Notes under the pieces: generated by a model | What the model saw: only the letters and a program-made list of their open reading frames with translations | Databases searched by the model: none | What the model was told of the DNA's origin: nothing | Program-made: the position numbers and the translations under genes | Origin: Rhizomys pruinosus | Taxonomy: Eukaryota > Chordata > Mammalia > Rodentia > Spalacidae | NCBI GenBank assembly: GCA_009823505.1 | Contig: VZQC01005910.1 | Location: forward strand, 1,001,481-1,065,480 | DNA: 64,000 bases | Reading direction: 5' to 3' | In this document: one piece after another, positions 20,740-32,174 of the stretch | Layout: every line of letters starts with the position of its first letter | How positions within the stretch are numbered: the first letter of the stretch is position 1

Positions 20740-21818
20740 GCATTTCTTTTCAAATGTGTTATCTAAGGTTTCAGAGTCAGGAATCTGTGGAGGCCATAAA
20801 AATAGAGAAAGTTCCAAAGACTTGGCACACATCCCTAGTAAGACACATTTCCCGACAGGCAAAGCAGCCTCTGAGACAATCTCGCTGATTTTCCCAAAGG
20901 GAAAACAGCCATCCTACCTTGTCAAAGAGGATAGGCCGGCATTATGGAAGCAAAACAAACCTTTAATGTGGACCTTGAAAATAAATAAAAGCAACTAATG
21001 TTGGCAAATTTTAGTACCTGCCACTAAAAATCTATACATTAGTTCCTTGGTATTTTTAGCTTATAAGTAATGTGACTAAATGGCAGTCTGTGACAAATTT
21101 TGTGGTAACCTTATTTTCAAGAAAGCTTTCTTGCTATTTGCTGGCGTTGGCTGCCCTTGGAAAGGAAGTCATTGTTATGTCTGGGTGGACATAGGTCTCA
21201 TTTCTACATGGGCCCGCTAGGCTTCCTTAGCAAATTTGCTACAGATTTCATCCCGGCATTCAGATAATTTCAGCACGGGGAGGGGATCAAGCAAGGAGTA
21301 AATGGATGGAATTACACATCTCTCTCAGTGGCCCTGGGTTGCAAGCTGAAATGCATGCCGACTAAGGCTAACTTGATTTGTCTCTGCATAAACACAACTG
21401 TCAAAACCTCTGCATGGGACTTACTCACATTTTCCCCAATTCTCATTTCATTTTGCCAATGGTTTTTGTCGGAGTACTAAGGAGTTGCTCACACATAAGT
21501 CATTCTGATACACCCATTCATTTGGATGTGGTGATATCTAATAACTGAAATGCAAAAGCAAGAATGGAAGCTAACCATTCTGGCTGATTACCTTTTACGT
21601 CTCTGTTGTTTTTACTTTCTTTTGAAAGGTAAAATTGATCATATATGCTTATTTTTGGTACCTTACAAGTCCTAAAACTTTAGTTATGTGGAATCCAAAA
21701 GTCACAGGAAAAGGACGCAAATATATTCATCACGAATAATTGATTTCTTGTTGAAAGTCTCTCTTTGTCTATGTAGCAGCAAGGACTCAAAGTTACTATG
21801 GCAAATCAGAGTTCAGAG
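20740..21818. other. repeat-free block, possible conserved noncoding DNA
   Basis: About 1.08 kb with no transposon or microsatellite. The part from 21000 to 21570 has even composition and no simple repeats, in contrast to its flanks. No coding frame is convincing. Regulatory function is only a possibility. Confidence 0.35.
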
Positions 21819-21830
21819 GTGTTTGCATTT

Positions 21831-22049
21831 TTTTATTTATTAATTTTTATGTATATGAGTGTACTGCCTGCACGTAGGTTGGTGCACCTGTGTCATGCAA
21901 TACCGTGGAGGTCAGAAGAGGGCGTCGGATTCCCCTGGAACTGGAGTTAAAGACAGTTCTTAGCTGCCACATGGGTGCTGGGAATCAAACCCAGGTCCTC
22001 TGCAAGAGCAGTCGGTGCTCTTAACTGCTGAGCCATCTCTCCAGCCTCA
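21831..22049 (-). mobile_element. B2 SINE with target-site duplication
   Basis: Reverse B2 from an A/T-rich tail (TTTTATTTATTAATTTTTATGTATATGAGTG) to GTGCTCTTAACTGCTGAGCCATCTCTCCAGCC. It has a single copy of CTGGAACTGGAGTT, so it lacks the 17-bp duplication. The 12-bp TSD GTGTTTGCATTT at 21819-21830 recurs as GTGTTTGTATTT at 22050-22061. Confidence 0.95.
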
Positions 22050-22061
22050 GTGTTTGTATTT

Positions 22062-23295
22062 AAACCAAATGGCAAAGCAATTACTTTCAGGGATTTTTCT
22101 AAATAAGGACTGCATTCATTTTCATAGAAGAAATAGCTGCCTCCAAGCTTCTTATTGAGACACAAGTATGCGGGGTCCTTTAGTGGCACACTCACCTGCA
22201 AAGTGAGGAATTGATCCATGCCCCCCCCCCATCAGAAGCCTCTACTTCCAGAAGGCTGACAAACCCCCAAGAACCCCGACGGTTTTGTTATTTCTAATTA
22301 AGACTTATTTGTACTTCATCTATAAATACATGAGCCGTTTTGTTAGCAAGTGTAGTGTGTGTTAGAGCCATCAGACTTTCACAAAGAATCAAATCTCTCT
22401 ACTTCTTCCATCATAGTTTTGCTCAAGTGCAGTGCTGCTTAGCAGTGAAGATTGGCAGCAAGTGGAAAGCCAGGTAAGCTTTCCAAGCAGACATACAGGG
22501 ATACATTGATGGAAACTTGAAAAATTCCATAAGGTTTGTTCAGGCAGAACCGATGATTTTTAAAATGAACAGTGACAGATCAATTTTTAATGGTAACTCT
22601 ATTATTTTTCCTTATTATGAATACTACTTTTTACCAGACCATGAAAATTATGTTGACATTTGAAAAGCATGTGATTAATTGTAACAGAACAAACATTCTG
22701 AGCAGAGCCTCTATTCAGGAAGGCGATAGCAGGCAGGAGCCCTGGCTGTGACATTGTCGGCATACTGTGGCACTTTTATTTTATTTTCGTGTTCATCTAC
22801 CAAATGTTAAAGATTCTAGGTGTGCCAGTGATGAGCTGATAGGCACCAGAGGCAGGAATGGCTGCGGAGAAGCCATTCTGCAAACAGCACTTCGGTTGGC
22901 TAAAAGCTGAGACCATTTCAGAAATGAAACTGCTGCCAGAATGCTCAGCCTGGCAGCCCAGGCCAAAATGTCCACTGATGCTGCAGCTTGTACGTTTTGG
23001 TATTCTCTCTGTGTTGTTGATAGCTTGGTATTTCAACACTACAAAGCAGTCACGATGTTTGAAAAACCACATGAGGCATTTCAGTTTTAATGCAGCACAC
23101 TTAAACTAGGTTTTATATAGGATACACAGAACTGTAACTCTAGAAATGAGATGTGATTTCATAAGGCCAAATGGACCAGATGAGGGAATTGAGAGGCATC
23201 AAGCCTGTGAATACAGCTTTGATTCCAGATGGCCAGTCCACTGTCCACTTGCCCATTTTGTTTGATATTCTCCCCATTAAAAACACACAACCCTT
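22062..23295. other. repeat-free block
   Basis: About 1.2 kb of unique DNA apart from a C-run at 22220-22229. No gene recognised. The overlapping open frames at 22793-23109 on both strands are short and domainless. Possibly conserved noncoding between about 22400 and 23100. Confidence 0.35.
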
Positions 23296-23374
23296 TGTGT
23301 GTGTGTGTGTGCCTGTGTGTCTGTGTCTGCATCTGTGTCTGCATCTGTGTCTGTGTCTGTGTCTGCGTATGCAT
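23296..23374. repeat. (GT)n/(CTGTGT)n simple repeat
   Basis: A GT run passes into CTGTGT and CTGCAT variants in near-tandem array. Open frames on both strands through it are by-products of the repeat. Confidence 0.93.
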
Positions 23375-23379
23375 GCAGG

Positions 23380-23507
23380 GAGTACCAAGCTATACACGTG
23401 GAGATCAACTTTGTGCAGTCAGTTCTATCCATTCAGCATGTGAGTTCCGCTGGAGATTGAACTCGGTTTGTCAGGCTTTGCGGCAAACAACTGCTGAGCC
23501 ATCTTGC
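23380..23507 (-). mobile_element. B3-type SINE
   Basis: GTGGAGATCAACTTTGTGCAGTCAGTTCTATCC, GAGATTGAACTCGGTTTGTCAGGC and AACAACTGCTGAGCCATCTTGCTCC form the reverse of a B3 tRNA-like head and body. The adjacent GT-rich repeat probably grew from its tail. Confidence 0.82.
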
Positions 23508-24239
23508 TCCTCCTTTCCCTATATTTTTTAAACTGGAGGATTTGAGAGCTGACATTTCTCTACAAAGTAGAGCCCATTGGACTCTTCCATGCAGGAATTA
23601 GATTTAACATCATAAAATTATTAGCAACCACATTCAAATGACCCAATTTAAATGATCTGGAAGATTCCAGGATTGGGAAAATCAACATGTTAGTTGAGTC
23701 CTGGAAAGAAAGAATGAAATTATTTTACTTGCAGAAACATGATGTAGAGTTCAGTAGACCTGACTCAAGAAGTTAAATCTGACATGACATTTTTTTCTCC
23801 TATGTGGGTGCATACACATAAAAGGGGAACTACTAACAAGGTAGATGGAGAAAAATGAAAAGGGAGGGAAAGGGGGAATTAGAGAGTAAGAAAGAAGGGC
23901 AGAATAGAGGGAGAGCATCAAATTACATTATAAGGATGTCAGGAAAGAACCTAATGAGACCTCTCACTCTATAGCATTAAGACACACTTAATAAACACTT
24001 TCTCCATAGGCTGCTAATGAGTCTTATCCTTCTGTTCCTCACTACCACACATACCAGCAAGAGAAAGAGAAGGATAGCTTGAGGTACATGGTTACACTAG
24101 GAAGTGAATGGCTAAGTTAATATCATCCTAACAGTAAAGATTTCTAGGAAACAAAAAGGAGAAAAATTATTTCTAGTTCTTACTATATCGCCATGTTTCA
24201 TGACCCTGGATTCTTCATAGTTTTGGTAACATTTTACTT
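23508..24239. other. unique sequence with purine-rich stretch
   Basis: No gene or transposon recognised. A G/A-rich stretch lies at about 23845-23915. Confidence 0.4.
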
Positions 24240-24454
24240 ATTGCTTTTATTTTATGAGTGTTTTGCCTGCATGGATGTAAGTACACTACATATGTGAAGT
24301 GCTCAAGGAGGCCAGAAGACAGCATCCAATTCCTTTGAACTGGAAGTATGGAATTATGGACGTTGGTAGCTGCCATGTGGGTGCTGGGAACTGAACTGAG
24401 CTTCTCTTCTTAAGTAGACAATGCTCTTAACTATTGAGCCGTCTCTACAGCCCA
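24240..24454 (-). mobile_element. B2-type SINE (diverged)
   Basis: TTGCTTTTATTTTATGAGTGTTTTGCCTGC, AGGAGGCCAGAAGACAGCATCC, CCATGTGGGTGCTGGGAACTGAACTG and AATGCTCTTAACTATTGAGCCGTCTCTACAGCCC are reverse B2 landmarks in a diverged copy. Confidence 0.9.
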
Positions 24455-25734
24455 GAATCTGTCTTAATAGATAGTATGGTTCTGTCACTGAATGGACCTT
24501 ATCACCACTATCTAGTTTCACAGATCTATTTAACATTTTCTGGACTTTGAAATCACCCATGATCATTACAACAGTTTTCAGTTTCTATTTCATTTCTAAT
24601 TTCTACATTCTTCTAAGAAAGGTAAATTTCCAGAGGTTATGGATGATATACTAGGGACATATTCTAGATATTCTTTCCCATTATTATAGGTTACTGCATT
24701 GCCTGAACTTTACATGATCCTTGCAGCTCAACATCCTCACCTTTAAGTCTTACAATAAAGGTCTTCTGTTATACAAAACTCCCTAAGCCCATTTTCAGGA
24801 GAGCTCCATAGTAGTCCCCAGTGTCATCTGAAAACAAATCACATCTGAACCTCAAATCCCCTGGCTTATCTAATAAAATGTCATCAGCTGTCTCTAGGCT
24901 TTAGCAACTGTCGTGCTCACCTAGAGTTAGGGGAGTACATCACTGTGCTGTCCACAGCTCCCTCCTCATTTCGAATGCCCATGTTGTATTTTTCTCTTAG
25001 AAATTCAGACTGCTGTGCTCTACCTTTTCCCCCATACTTTCACACACTCTCTCCCCAGGTAAATGTGACAGGCAGTCTGACAAACCACGGGTGGTGTGTA
25101 TCAGAGCCTGCTTATGCAGGATTCCAACAGATGGCAATATTTTATCATTACTACACAGTGCAGACACCCTTCATCTGTGCCCTGGGGAAACACGAAGAGT
25201 CGACTCTTTGCTGTGACATATGTCACCGAAGCTTCACCCCCCGCCCCCCGCCCCATTAACTGTACTGTTGTTTGTGATTGTTAAGCTGCGTGTCTCGCCG
25301 TGTGTCACATTCTGGAATTGTACAAGGGCCCATTAGTAAGTAGCATCTGGGGCCTGTGAGTCATCGACAGTACCATGCTTGGAAAAATAAACACTGCACA
25401 TTCAGGGGAGATTAAAGCCAGCAGAGGATGGGATGGTGCTTCATGGAAAAAGCCAGTTCTGGATTCTGTGATTCATCAAGACTTCTCTATCAGTGCACTG
25501 GAAGAAGGGCAGAATTAGCACAGTGAAAGCTTTGCGTTCACACACACAAGGCAAACCTTCAGCGTGTCCATGATGCACAGGGCTTGGACCATGAGGACAG
25601 AAGAAAGGTTTGCAGAAGAAGCAAATATGAGACCCCCATCTCAAGCTATCAGGAAATCTTATGAGATCAAGGTGATGATGTCACACACAAATACTCCTAG
25701 ATCTATAGATCTGTTCCCCAAGGGCTTGATCTTA
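24455..25734. other. repeat-free block, likely enhancer-like in part
   Basis: No transposon is visible. The stretch 25020-25420 is the most structured part: a 14-bp perfect palindrome GTGACATATGTCAC (25213-25226) and a C-rich run CCCCCCGCCCCCCGCCCC (25237-25254), plus TGAGTCATC (AP-1 like) near 25358. No coding frame is convincing. Confidence 0.4.
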
Positions 25735-25870
25735 TCTATCTCCCTCCCCCCTTCTCTTACTCTTTCTATCTTACAAATCACTCTCTCTCCCTTCTTTTTA
25801 CTCATAACCTCTCTTTCTCCTCTCCTCCCTTTATCCATTTTTTTTTTTTTTGTCTTTTTGAGTTTTTCTT
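25735..25870. repeat. pyrimidine-rich low-complexity stretch
   Basis: Irregular CTCC and TTTC units and a T-run near 25840. There is no regular period. Confidence 0.8.
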
Positions 25871-26540
25871 CATTGTCCCCTTGTCCCGGTTCTTTCTTTT
25901 CCCGGCATGCATTACTGAATCCTGATCCCTAGGACATCAGCCCAGGAAAGATACTCCAAGTCTTCAGAATCGTCACTGAAGGAATAGGACTATCTTGCCA
26001 ATACCACCTACCCAAAGAATTGAATTTAGAAAAGTGAATTCCCTCCAGCCACCATCTGCCATAGCCACTGCCAACTGTATAATTGTTAAGTCGTCGAATG
26101 GTTAAAATTGGCTGGAGACTAAAGGGATCCAGGCAGATCAATGTTCCAGGTTGGGATTTGGGAATGTCTTGGGGTTTCTCTCTGTCCATGCAACTTCGGA
26201 GGAGGCTGTATTTCAATCCTTGATCCCCCTTAGCAATTTGGCTCATTTTCTGTTTGTCTTTCTCTTTTATAACTTTTTTTTTAAGAAAAGAAATCTGGCT
26301 TTTTTTTTTCTCCCAGGAAGGAAAGAGAAACAGTGCCCCAGGCCTGCCTGAGAGGCATAAAGATGTGAAGGTCTTCACAGACCATCTAACCCACTCACGT
26401 GACCAGGTAGTCAAACAAGCAAGGGTCAGAGGGGAGAAAACAGATGGGAACAATGGATTGCAGACCCCACATCTTCTTTCACAATGGGTTTCAGAAAGCA
26501 GTTTTCTGTGAAAGGACATTTCCAAAAGTCATGCCTTTGT
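25871..26540. other. unique sequence, longest open frame of the window
   Basis: An uninterrupted minus-strand frame of 198 codons spans 25929-26525. Its translation shows no domain I recognise and is mixed and low in motif content. No polyadenylation signal or splice arrangement supports it. I treat it as chance in repeat-free DNA. No other gene is seen. Confidence 0.4.
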
Positions 26541-27200
26541 AAACACTTCTCTTGGGTTTTGGGCCTTTGAGAAGTGTTTTGTGTGGGAGCCTTTGCCATC
26601 CAACAAGATTTTACTGAATATACACCCCTTGTTGTTATAATAATCTATGCCGATTATAAACCATGCTCCATAAAATGCCACCAAACACATCCACCAGGCA
26701 GCCCCACAGGCCAGGCTTGAGCCGAAGCGCCTCAGGCCGTAAAACAAGCCCTCCTGGAACACGGCTGCCATTTGTTTCCCTGCAATGTGCTCTCTCTCCT
26801 TCTCTCTCTAGGCAGATTTTCCTTGTGTTGAAAGGGAACCCCTGGTCAAAAGTCAGCAAGCAAAGTTGTAGAAAGCTTTGATAGTCAGTGAAGTGAATCA
26901 TAGTTACACATGGCCGCCGCATGCACCAATGGAGCCTCTTGCTGGGCGGACCTCCCTCTAAGAGCGTCCCCTGGTCATCAGTCAAAGGGGCCCCCAACCA
27001 GTTATGCGAAGCCAAGGGCTTCACCAGCTCCATGGTGCCTGGGTCCCCGTTGCCCTTTTTCCACAGGTACTGCTAAAGCAAATAGCAGACAGTATTTACT
27101 GGGTGTGATGCTTTCAATCACATTAATCTAGCCAGTAAAAAAATTTATGAGCAATAAAAATTCCACCATGACACGGCTGATTGGAGGGGAGGTTGCAGGA
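26541..27200. promoter_or_regulatory. candidate conserved noncoding element
   Basis: About 660 bp without repeats, with balanced composition and clustered developmental-factor-type motifs. They include AATCACATTAATCTAG (27116-27131), TTTATGA (27144-27150) and CAATAAAA (27152-27159), the latter two resembling Hox/Cdx sites. CpG-containing segments such as GGCCGCCGCATGCACC near 26912 are retained. Conservation could not be tested. A minus-strand frame (26635-27033) has no recognisable domain. Confidence 0.4.
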
Positions 27201-27570
27201 TGGAAATCCAAGCCACGCCTCTGCCTCCAGCTAGACTTGTCTCAAACGCTGGAAGGAAGTAAAAGTCGGGGAAGAGAAAGACAGAAAAATCTCTGGGGTT
27301 GTTAAAAGTAACTCAAGGGTAGATGGCTAAAACTCTTAAATCGTTTAATATGCCCAAAGTCAAGTCTACAGCACGACTGACTGGACACCTACTTTGAAAA
27401 GCTACATGGTTAAATTGTAGATGTCAGCTTGCCCCCAGGAGAAAATCACCCCCAGTCCCTTCTTCTCCTAGGATGGCACAGTTATTTGCACATAAAAAAA
27501 AATAATAATAATTTAAATTCAATCAACACACGAAAAACTTAGATCACCTGGGGTGGGGACACTCTGCCCT

Positions 27571-27591
27571 CTCTCTCTCTCTCTCTCTCTG
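27571..27591. repeat. short (CT)n microsatellite
   Basis: About ten CT units within otherwise unique sequence. Confidence 0.9.
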
Positions 27592-27599
27592 GTTTGATG

Positions 27600-28120
27600 C
27601 CAATTAGAAATGCCACTTCACAGAGAGATGTCTCCTTCCTACTTGATTCCTAGGTGGTGGACACAGATTCATAGGGGTGATGACTAAGCTCTGTTAACAC
27701 TGGTGAATCATGTCATCTTTTCCTGGTCTAGGGTGACAGTCCTGAGACTCCATTCTCAGACACTCTAGCCAACCCGGGTCTGCCCCATGGCTTCTCCCAT
27801 GAGTGGGCAGCTGATCCAATTATTTGTTAATGATCACAGACCACACACAGCAATGAGGATGTTATTTTAATGAATTTATATTGGAAGTCCCGCCACTGGG
27901 AGTGAGGTCTTGATTAGCTAATTGCGGTTAATACTTGAAGTAGCTTATCCAATATCCATTATCCCACTCTTTCATAGTAACAGAACCCCAAATTTAATCC
28001 ACGTGGCAATACGCCCAGCTAAAAGACTTTACTTGCAAACTCTCTCACTGCTAAGAGTGGCCAGTAAGATGTAATTGGAAGTTTGCATGGGAGAGTTTGG
28101 GGAAGTCTGGGGATTGGGGA
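27600..28120. promoter_or_regulatory. candidate homeodomain-rich enhancer-like element
   Basis: Homeodomain-type cores crowd within 200 bp. CCAATTATTTGTTAATGATC begins at 27817, TTTTAATGAATTTATA is near 27866, and TGATTAGCTAATTGCGGTTA begins at 27911. TAATCC (27995-28000, an Otx/Pitx-type core) overlaps the E-box CACGTG (28000-28005). No repeats and no open frame of note are present. Function is inferred from motif density only. Confidence 0.42.
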
Positions 28121-28484
28121 GCCATACTTAAGAACATTTGCTTGTTCTTGTTTCTCAAAATTCAGTTTATTTTCTACTGAAAAGTATAGACTTGATGGTC
28201 AGAACTCCAGCTGTCTCCCGAGAGTGTGAGAAGAAAGATGAGATTCTCCTTTAAACATGCAAGGGGAGGACCCTGGAGTCCCCGTAGTCCCATCATATAG
28301 TGTGACCTCTAGGTCTCCTAGTTCAAGATTAGTTTCATTTTAAGAGAAAAAGAAATATTATCCACATTACTGTTATTCGTTTTCTCAACAAAATTTCCTG
28401 ACCCCAACCAAAGCCCTAGAAGTAGAGGTCTTTCTGTGCTCAACAAGCAAGCACTCGAATCTTGCATAGAGCAAGACAATCCTT
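28121..28484. other. unique sequence
   Basis: No gene or repeat recognised. Confidence 0.4.
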
Positions 28485-28664
28485 TTTTGAAGTATTTTTA
28501 ATGTGTATTTATTTGTTTTGTTGGGGAGGTGCATACCACAGCACTGAATGGAGGTCAGAGAACAACTTGCAAGAGTTAGTTCTCTCTTTCTACCAGGGAT
28601 TGAACTCAGGTCAGAAGTCTTGGCTGCAAGTCCCTCTCCCCACTGGGCCATTTTGCCAACCCCA
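28485..28664 (-). mobile_element. B3/B2-type SINE (diverged)
   Basis: AATGTGTATTTATTTG, GAATGGAGGTCAGAGAACAACTTGCAAGAG, GGGATTGAACTCAGGTCAGAAG and CCCCACTGGGCCATTTTGCCAACCCC outline a reverse tRNA-derived SINE. Confidence 0.8.
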
Positions 28665-29025
28665 ACATCCCTTGTTTTAAACATAACTGGCAAAATGGAT
28701 TACAAAACCAACGTGCTTCTTATAACTAAGGAGATCATTGTTTTGAATCTGAGATAGCTCTGAATGACTCCTCATGCAACATTAGACCAAGTTATTAAAA
28801 TTGACCCCCTTAAAAATCAAAGGCCACAGGAATATAGTCTGGACTCCTGATTGATCAACATGCCTGTGCATACAAGCTTCTCCAACTGGACTATGGGAAC
28901 CTTGGGTTGTTCAAAATTTGGACATAGATACTTGCAAAATGCACCAATTACCTAATTGTATGACATACTGAGTAACATCAATGTTATCTGCAAACAACTG
29001 TGTCATTATATTGTAGAATCCCTTA
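28665..29025. other. unique sequence
   Basis: No gene recognised. It is followed by an A-rich stretch (29026-29062) that could be a retroelement tail of unknown origin. Confidence 0.4.
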
Positions 29026-29097
29026 AAAATAAAAAAAATAAATTAAAAATAAAAAAAAAATCATAAAGGCCAAAAGAGAGTAAAAATCATTCAAAAT

Positions 29098-29417
29098 GAG
29101 CAGGGGAAATGGCTCAGTGGGTAAAGAACTTACTGTGACATGGTGAAGATGTGAGCTCACATTCTTAGCACCCACATCTCTGCCATCCCCAGGCTCCTGT
29201 AGCAAGATGAGAGATGTCAACAGGAGCATCCCAGGAGGTTCAAGGACCAGGTAGCCTGATGTAGAAAGTGGTGACCAACAAGAGACTGTCTCAAACAAGG
29301 TGGAAGTCCAGAACTGGCCCTCTAGGTTGTGCTCTGATCTCCAAATACATGCCATGGCACATGCATGCCCACAATTACACACACATATGTACACACACAC
29401 ACACACACACACACACA
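29098..29417 (+). mobile_element. B4-type SINE with (CA)n tail
   Basis: A tRNA-like head (GAGCAGGGGAAATGGCTCAGTGGGTAAAG) leads to CACATCTCTGCCATCCCCAGGC, CAAGAGACTGTCTCAAACAAGGTGG, GGTTGTGCTCTGATCTCC and a CA run at 29389-29417. This matches the layout of a nearly full B4/RSINE element. Confidence 0.85.
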
Positions 29418-29689
29418 GATGACAAATGACAAAAATTTAACTCAACTAAGTCCAGGCCCAGACTTGATTTTCTCTCAACACCTATTTTCTTAAGGGTACC
29501 TCAAGGACCCAGGAATGTGCTTTTGACCACCGTGATAAAGTCCACAAAGATCATCGAGAGCTCCTGGAGTTCTCTCTGGAGTCACACACTATTACACCAT
29601 GACGCTATTATTATTGAAGTGCAAAGAGCACAATCCAACCTCACTTGCAAAACTGGGTTTAAACTCACGCACCTATGTGCCCATGGAAA

Positions 29690-29840
29690 AATTAGCATTA
29701 ATTAAGTATATTAATTATAATTATATATTTATATACATTAATATTATATTAATAATATATAACATATTGGTTATATTAATATAGTCAATAAATTATATTA
29801 ATTAATATATTAATGTATTAATTAATTGATATAAATACTT
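29690..29840. repeat. AT-rich low-complexity region
   Basis: Mostly ATTA, TATA and AATT units without a fixed period. It is among the most AT-pure stretches of the window. Confidence 0.9.
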
Positions 29841-29921
29841 CAAGGTTGAATGAGAGAATGTGCATAAGTAAGGCATCACATCATGGAGACACATATATGG
29901 TCATCATCACATTGGTCATCA

Positions 29922-29945
29922 CCATCATCATCATCATCATCATTA
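29922..29945. repeat. (CAT)n microsatellite
   Basis: Seven or eight CAT units. Confidence 0.92.
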
Positions 29946-30127
29946 CTTTTTCATATAGAAAACAGTGAAACATGAACCCCAGAACTTTCTGTCTCCACTA
30001 GCTTTATCCCCAAAGGGAGATTAATTTCAAGCCTTATGGAGAAAAACTAAAAGAACACTTGTGCAAGTCATGTGTTTCTTAACTCTCTGGCAACTTCACA
30101 ATGATTCCCTTTAGAAGGAGATGCGAC

Positions 30128-30350
30128 TGGGCTTGGGAGGTAGCTGGGGTTGCAGAGTGCTTGTTAGCATGAACAGGCCTTGGCTGTGAACCCCAGCACT
30201 ACATAGACCAGGTGGTGCATGCCTGTGATCCCAACGGTTGGGAGGCAAAGGCAGAAGAATCAGGAGGTCAGTGCCATGTTCCCCTACATAGTGAGTTTGG
30301 GTCCAGCCTGGGATACTTGAGACTCCATGTCAAAGAAAAGAAAGACGGCA
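30128..30350 (+). mobile_element. ID-B1 fusion SINE
   Basis: An ID-like head (GGGCTTGGGAGGTAGCTGGGGTTGCAGAGTGCTTG, CCTTGGCTGTGAACCCCAGCAC) is fused to a B1-like half (ACCAGGTGGTGCATGCCTGTGATCCC, AGGCAAAGGCAGAAGAATCAGGAG, CCAGCCTGGGATACTTGAGACTCCATGTC). The layout is that of B4/ID_B1 elements. Confidence 0.85.
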
Positions 30351-32174
30351 AAGGGAGGCAGAGAGATGGCACAATGAAAAAGTGAACTGAGATTTGTTTT
30401 GAAAGTCTATATAGGACTCGAATTGCACTATTGTTTTATATAAGGGTGGATTATGTTAGTAAACAGTCATCTGTTTGAAAATCTTCCCCAAATGGCCACT
30501 TTAGGGTCACCTACTGCTCTGTCTCAGCTAGAATCTCTCCCTCTAGTGTTTTCAGGGAAACTATAACTGAAGTTTGTAAAGCACCTGACACAGGAGCCTT
30601 TAATGGTGGTCAGACAAGAGCCATTGTTCATTTCTCAGCCCAACAATATGATTCCCATGGCTATCAGGAAGATGCAAAGGGTCTGATAGGGAAATCATTA
30701 ACAGCAATACAGTGCACTGGAAAGGAAGGGAAGGAGAGGGAAAAGGAAGGGACGCAGGCTCAAGGCTCTAAAAACACAAACAGTCCCAGCTTTGTGTCCA
30801 CAACTTTGTCAGCTTTCATGCCAGTTTCGGCCTGGCACCATGCTGCTGTCTGGAGGTAGCACTTGAGAAACCACACCCAGGCCTGGGATCCCATCTTACA
30901 GTAATAGTCCCCTAGGCCTTTGTGTTTCTTACACTGCTGACACAACACCTCAAATTAGCTCAAAAGAAAAGTCCATAATGAACACTTTCAGTGCTATGAC
31001 TGGGGAGGTTTGGAATCAGGATGCCACTCCTTCAGCCCATCCAAGTGATTTCGTAAAATTGTATGTGCTGGTTCAGGGAAAGAAATGGACAAAAAGAAAG
31101 TAGTTCATGTTTTTATCCTCCCTTGGAGTTAGTGGTTAAAGGGATGTTTAGCGCAGGATTCATAGAAGGAGACTTCAAGCCAAGAAGAGCAAGCAGTGTA
31201 GCCATTTCAATTCCAGCTCAGTCTTCATGTACAGGAGTATGAAGAGAAAGCAGTCCTTCTCAGACGACTCTCTGATTGTACTTACTTAGAAACTCTGAGG
31301 GCATTTCCGAACTTGACTTTTTAAAAGATTACACTTTGGAGACCAGACACCACTTATATGATATCGCCTAGAGTTGAGTAGCCTATGGAACAACCCCAGA
31401 TTTGCCCAACTCCATTTCTAAATGAGGTCTCTAAATTCAAATGCTGGCTGGACTTACAACCATCTTAGCATTGCTCTCCAAGAGTGCTAAATCATCTCTG
31501 ATTATTAAGTTATGGTAGGAGATCTAGTCAATTCCCACAACCTAGTGGCACACTGGAATTAGTTATATTTTTCTTCTAGTATTGCTTTACCCAGAAACAC
31601 CACATAAAACAGCTTGGTGTTGTTAAGTCAACATGATATTCTATTGGAAACTGCTGTTACCAAAGCCAGATCTGCACAAGACACAAGAGACTGATTCTGG
31701 AAGATGAAGGTCTCTCCTAAGGAAAAGAAAAACAAAAATCTGAATTGCCACTCTACTAGTTAAATGATGATAATTTTGACTGGGGTGGGGGTCTTGGTAA
31801 ACAAGTCCTGGCAATTGCAATTCACCTGAGGTTTCCCCCTCAGAATGGGGCTTGCAATCCCTCCTCTGTGCACTCTTCCAAGTCGAATGCAAAGTCTGCT
31901 GCTAATGACCACATGCTACACCATCTCCATCTACAATCACAGCTGGGTCTACATGTACTGAGGGTTTGCAAACTTCAGCGAAACTCTAGACTGTCCTGGC
32001 CAGGGTACTAGGCTGGCAGCAGAAGTTGCCCAGAGTTGTGGGAGCCATACCCAAGTGAACATTTTCACTTGGTAAGTAGGTCCTTGACTGACAGGGCTTT
32101 CAAAATCAATAATAGAAGAGACAACAAAAACGTGAGAGAGAGACAACAGGAGCTATGACATAACAATGAGATTT
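30351..32174. other. unique sequence
   Basis: About 1.8 kb with no recognisable gene or transposon. There is a short GGAAG-rich stretch at 30720-30755. The frames at 30760-30948, 31641-31892 and 31949-32146 are short and domainless. Confidence 0.4.

Noticed and set aside
25929..26525. Minus-strand open frame of 198 codons, the longest in the window
   Set aside because: No recognisable domain and no supporting signals. The stretch contains A/T-runs and low-complexity sequence, and one frame of this length is expected by chance in 64 kb.
26635..27033. Minus-strand frame of 132 codons
   Set aside because: It lies in the candidate conserved noncoding block, has no domain and is overlapped by frames on the plus strand. 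Noncoding constraint is the simpler reading.
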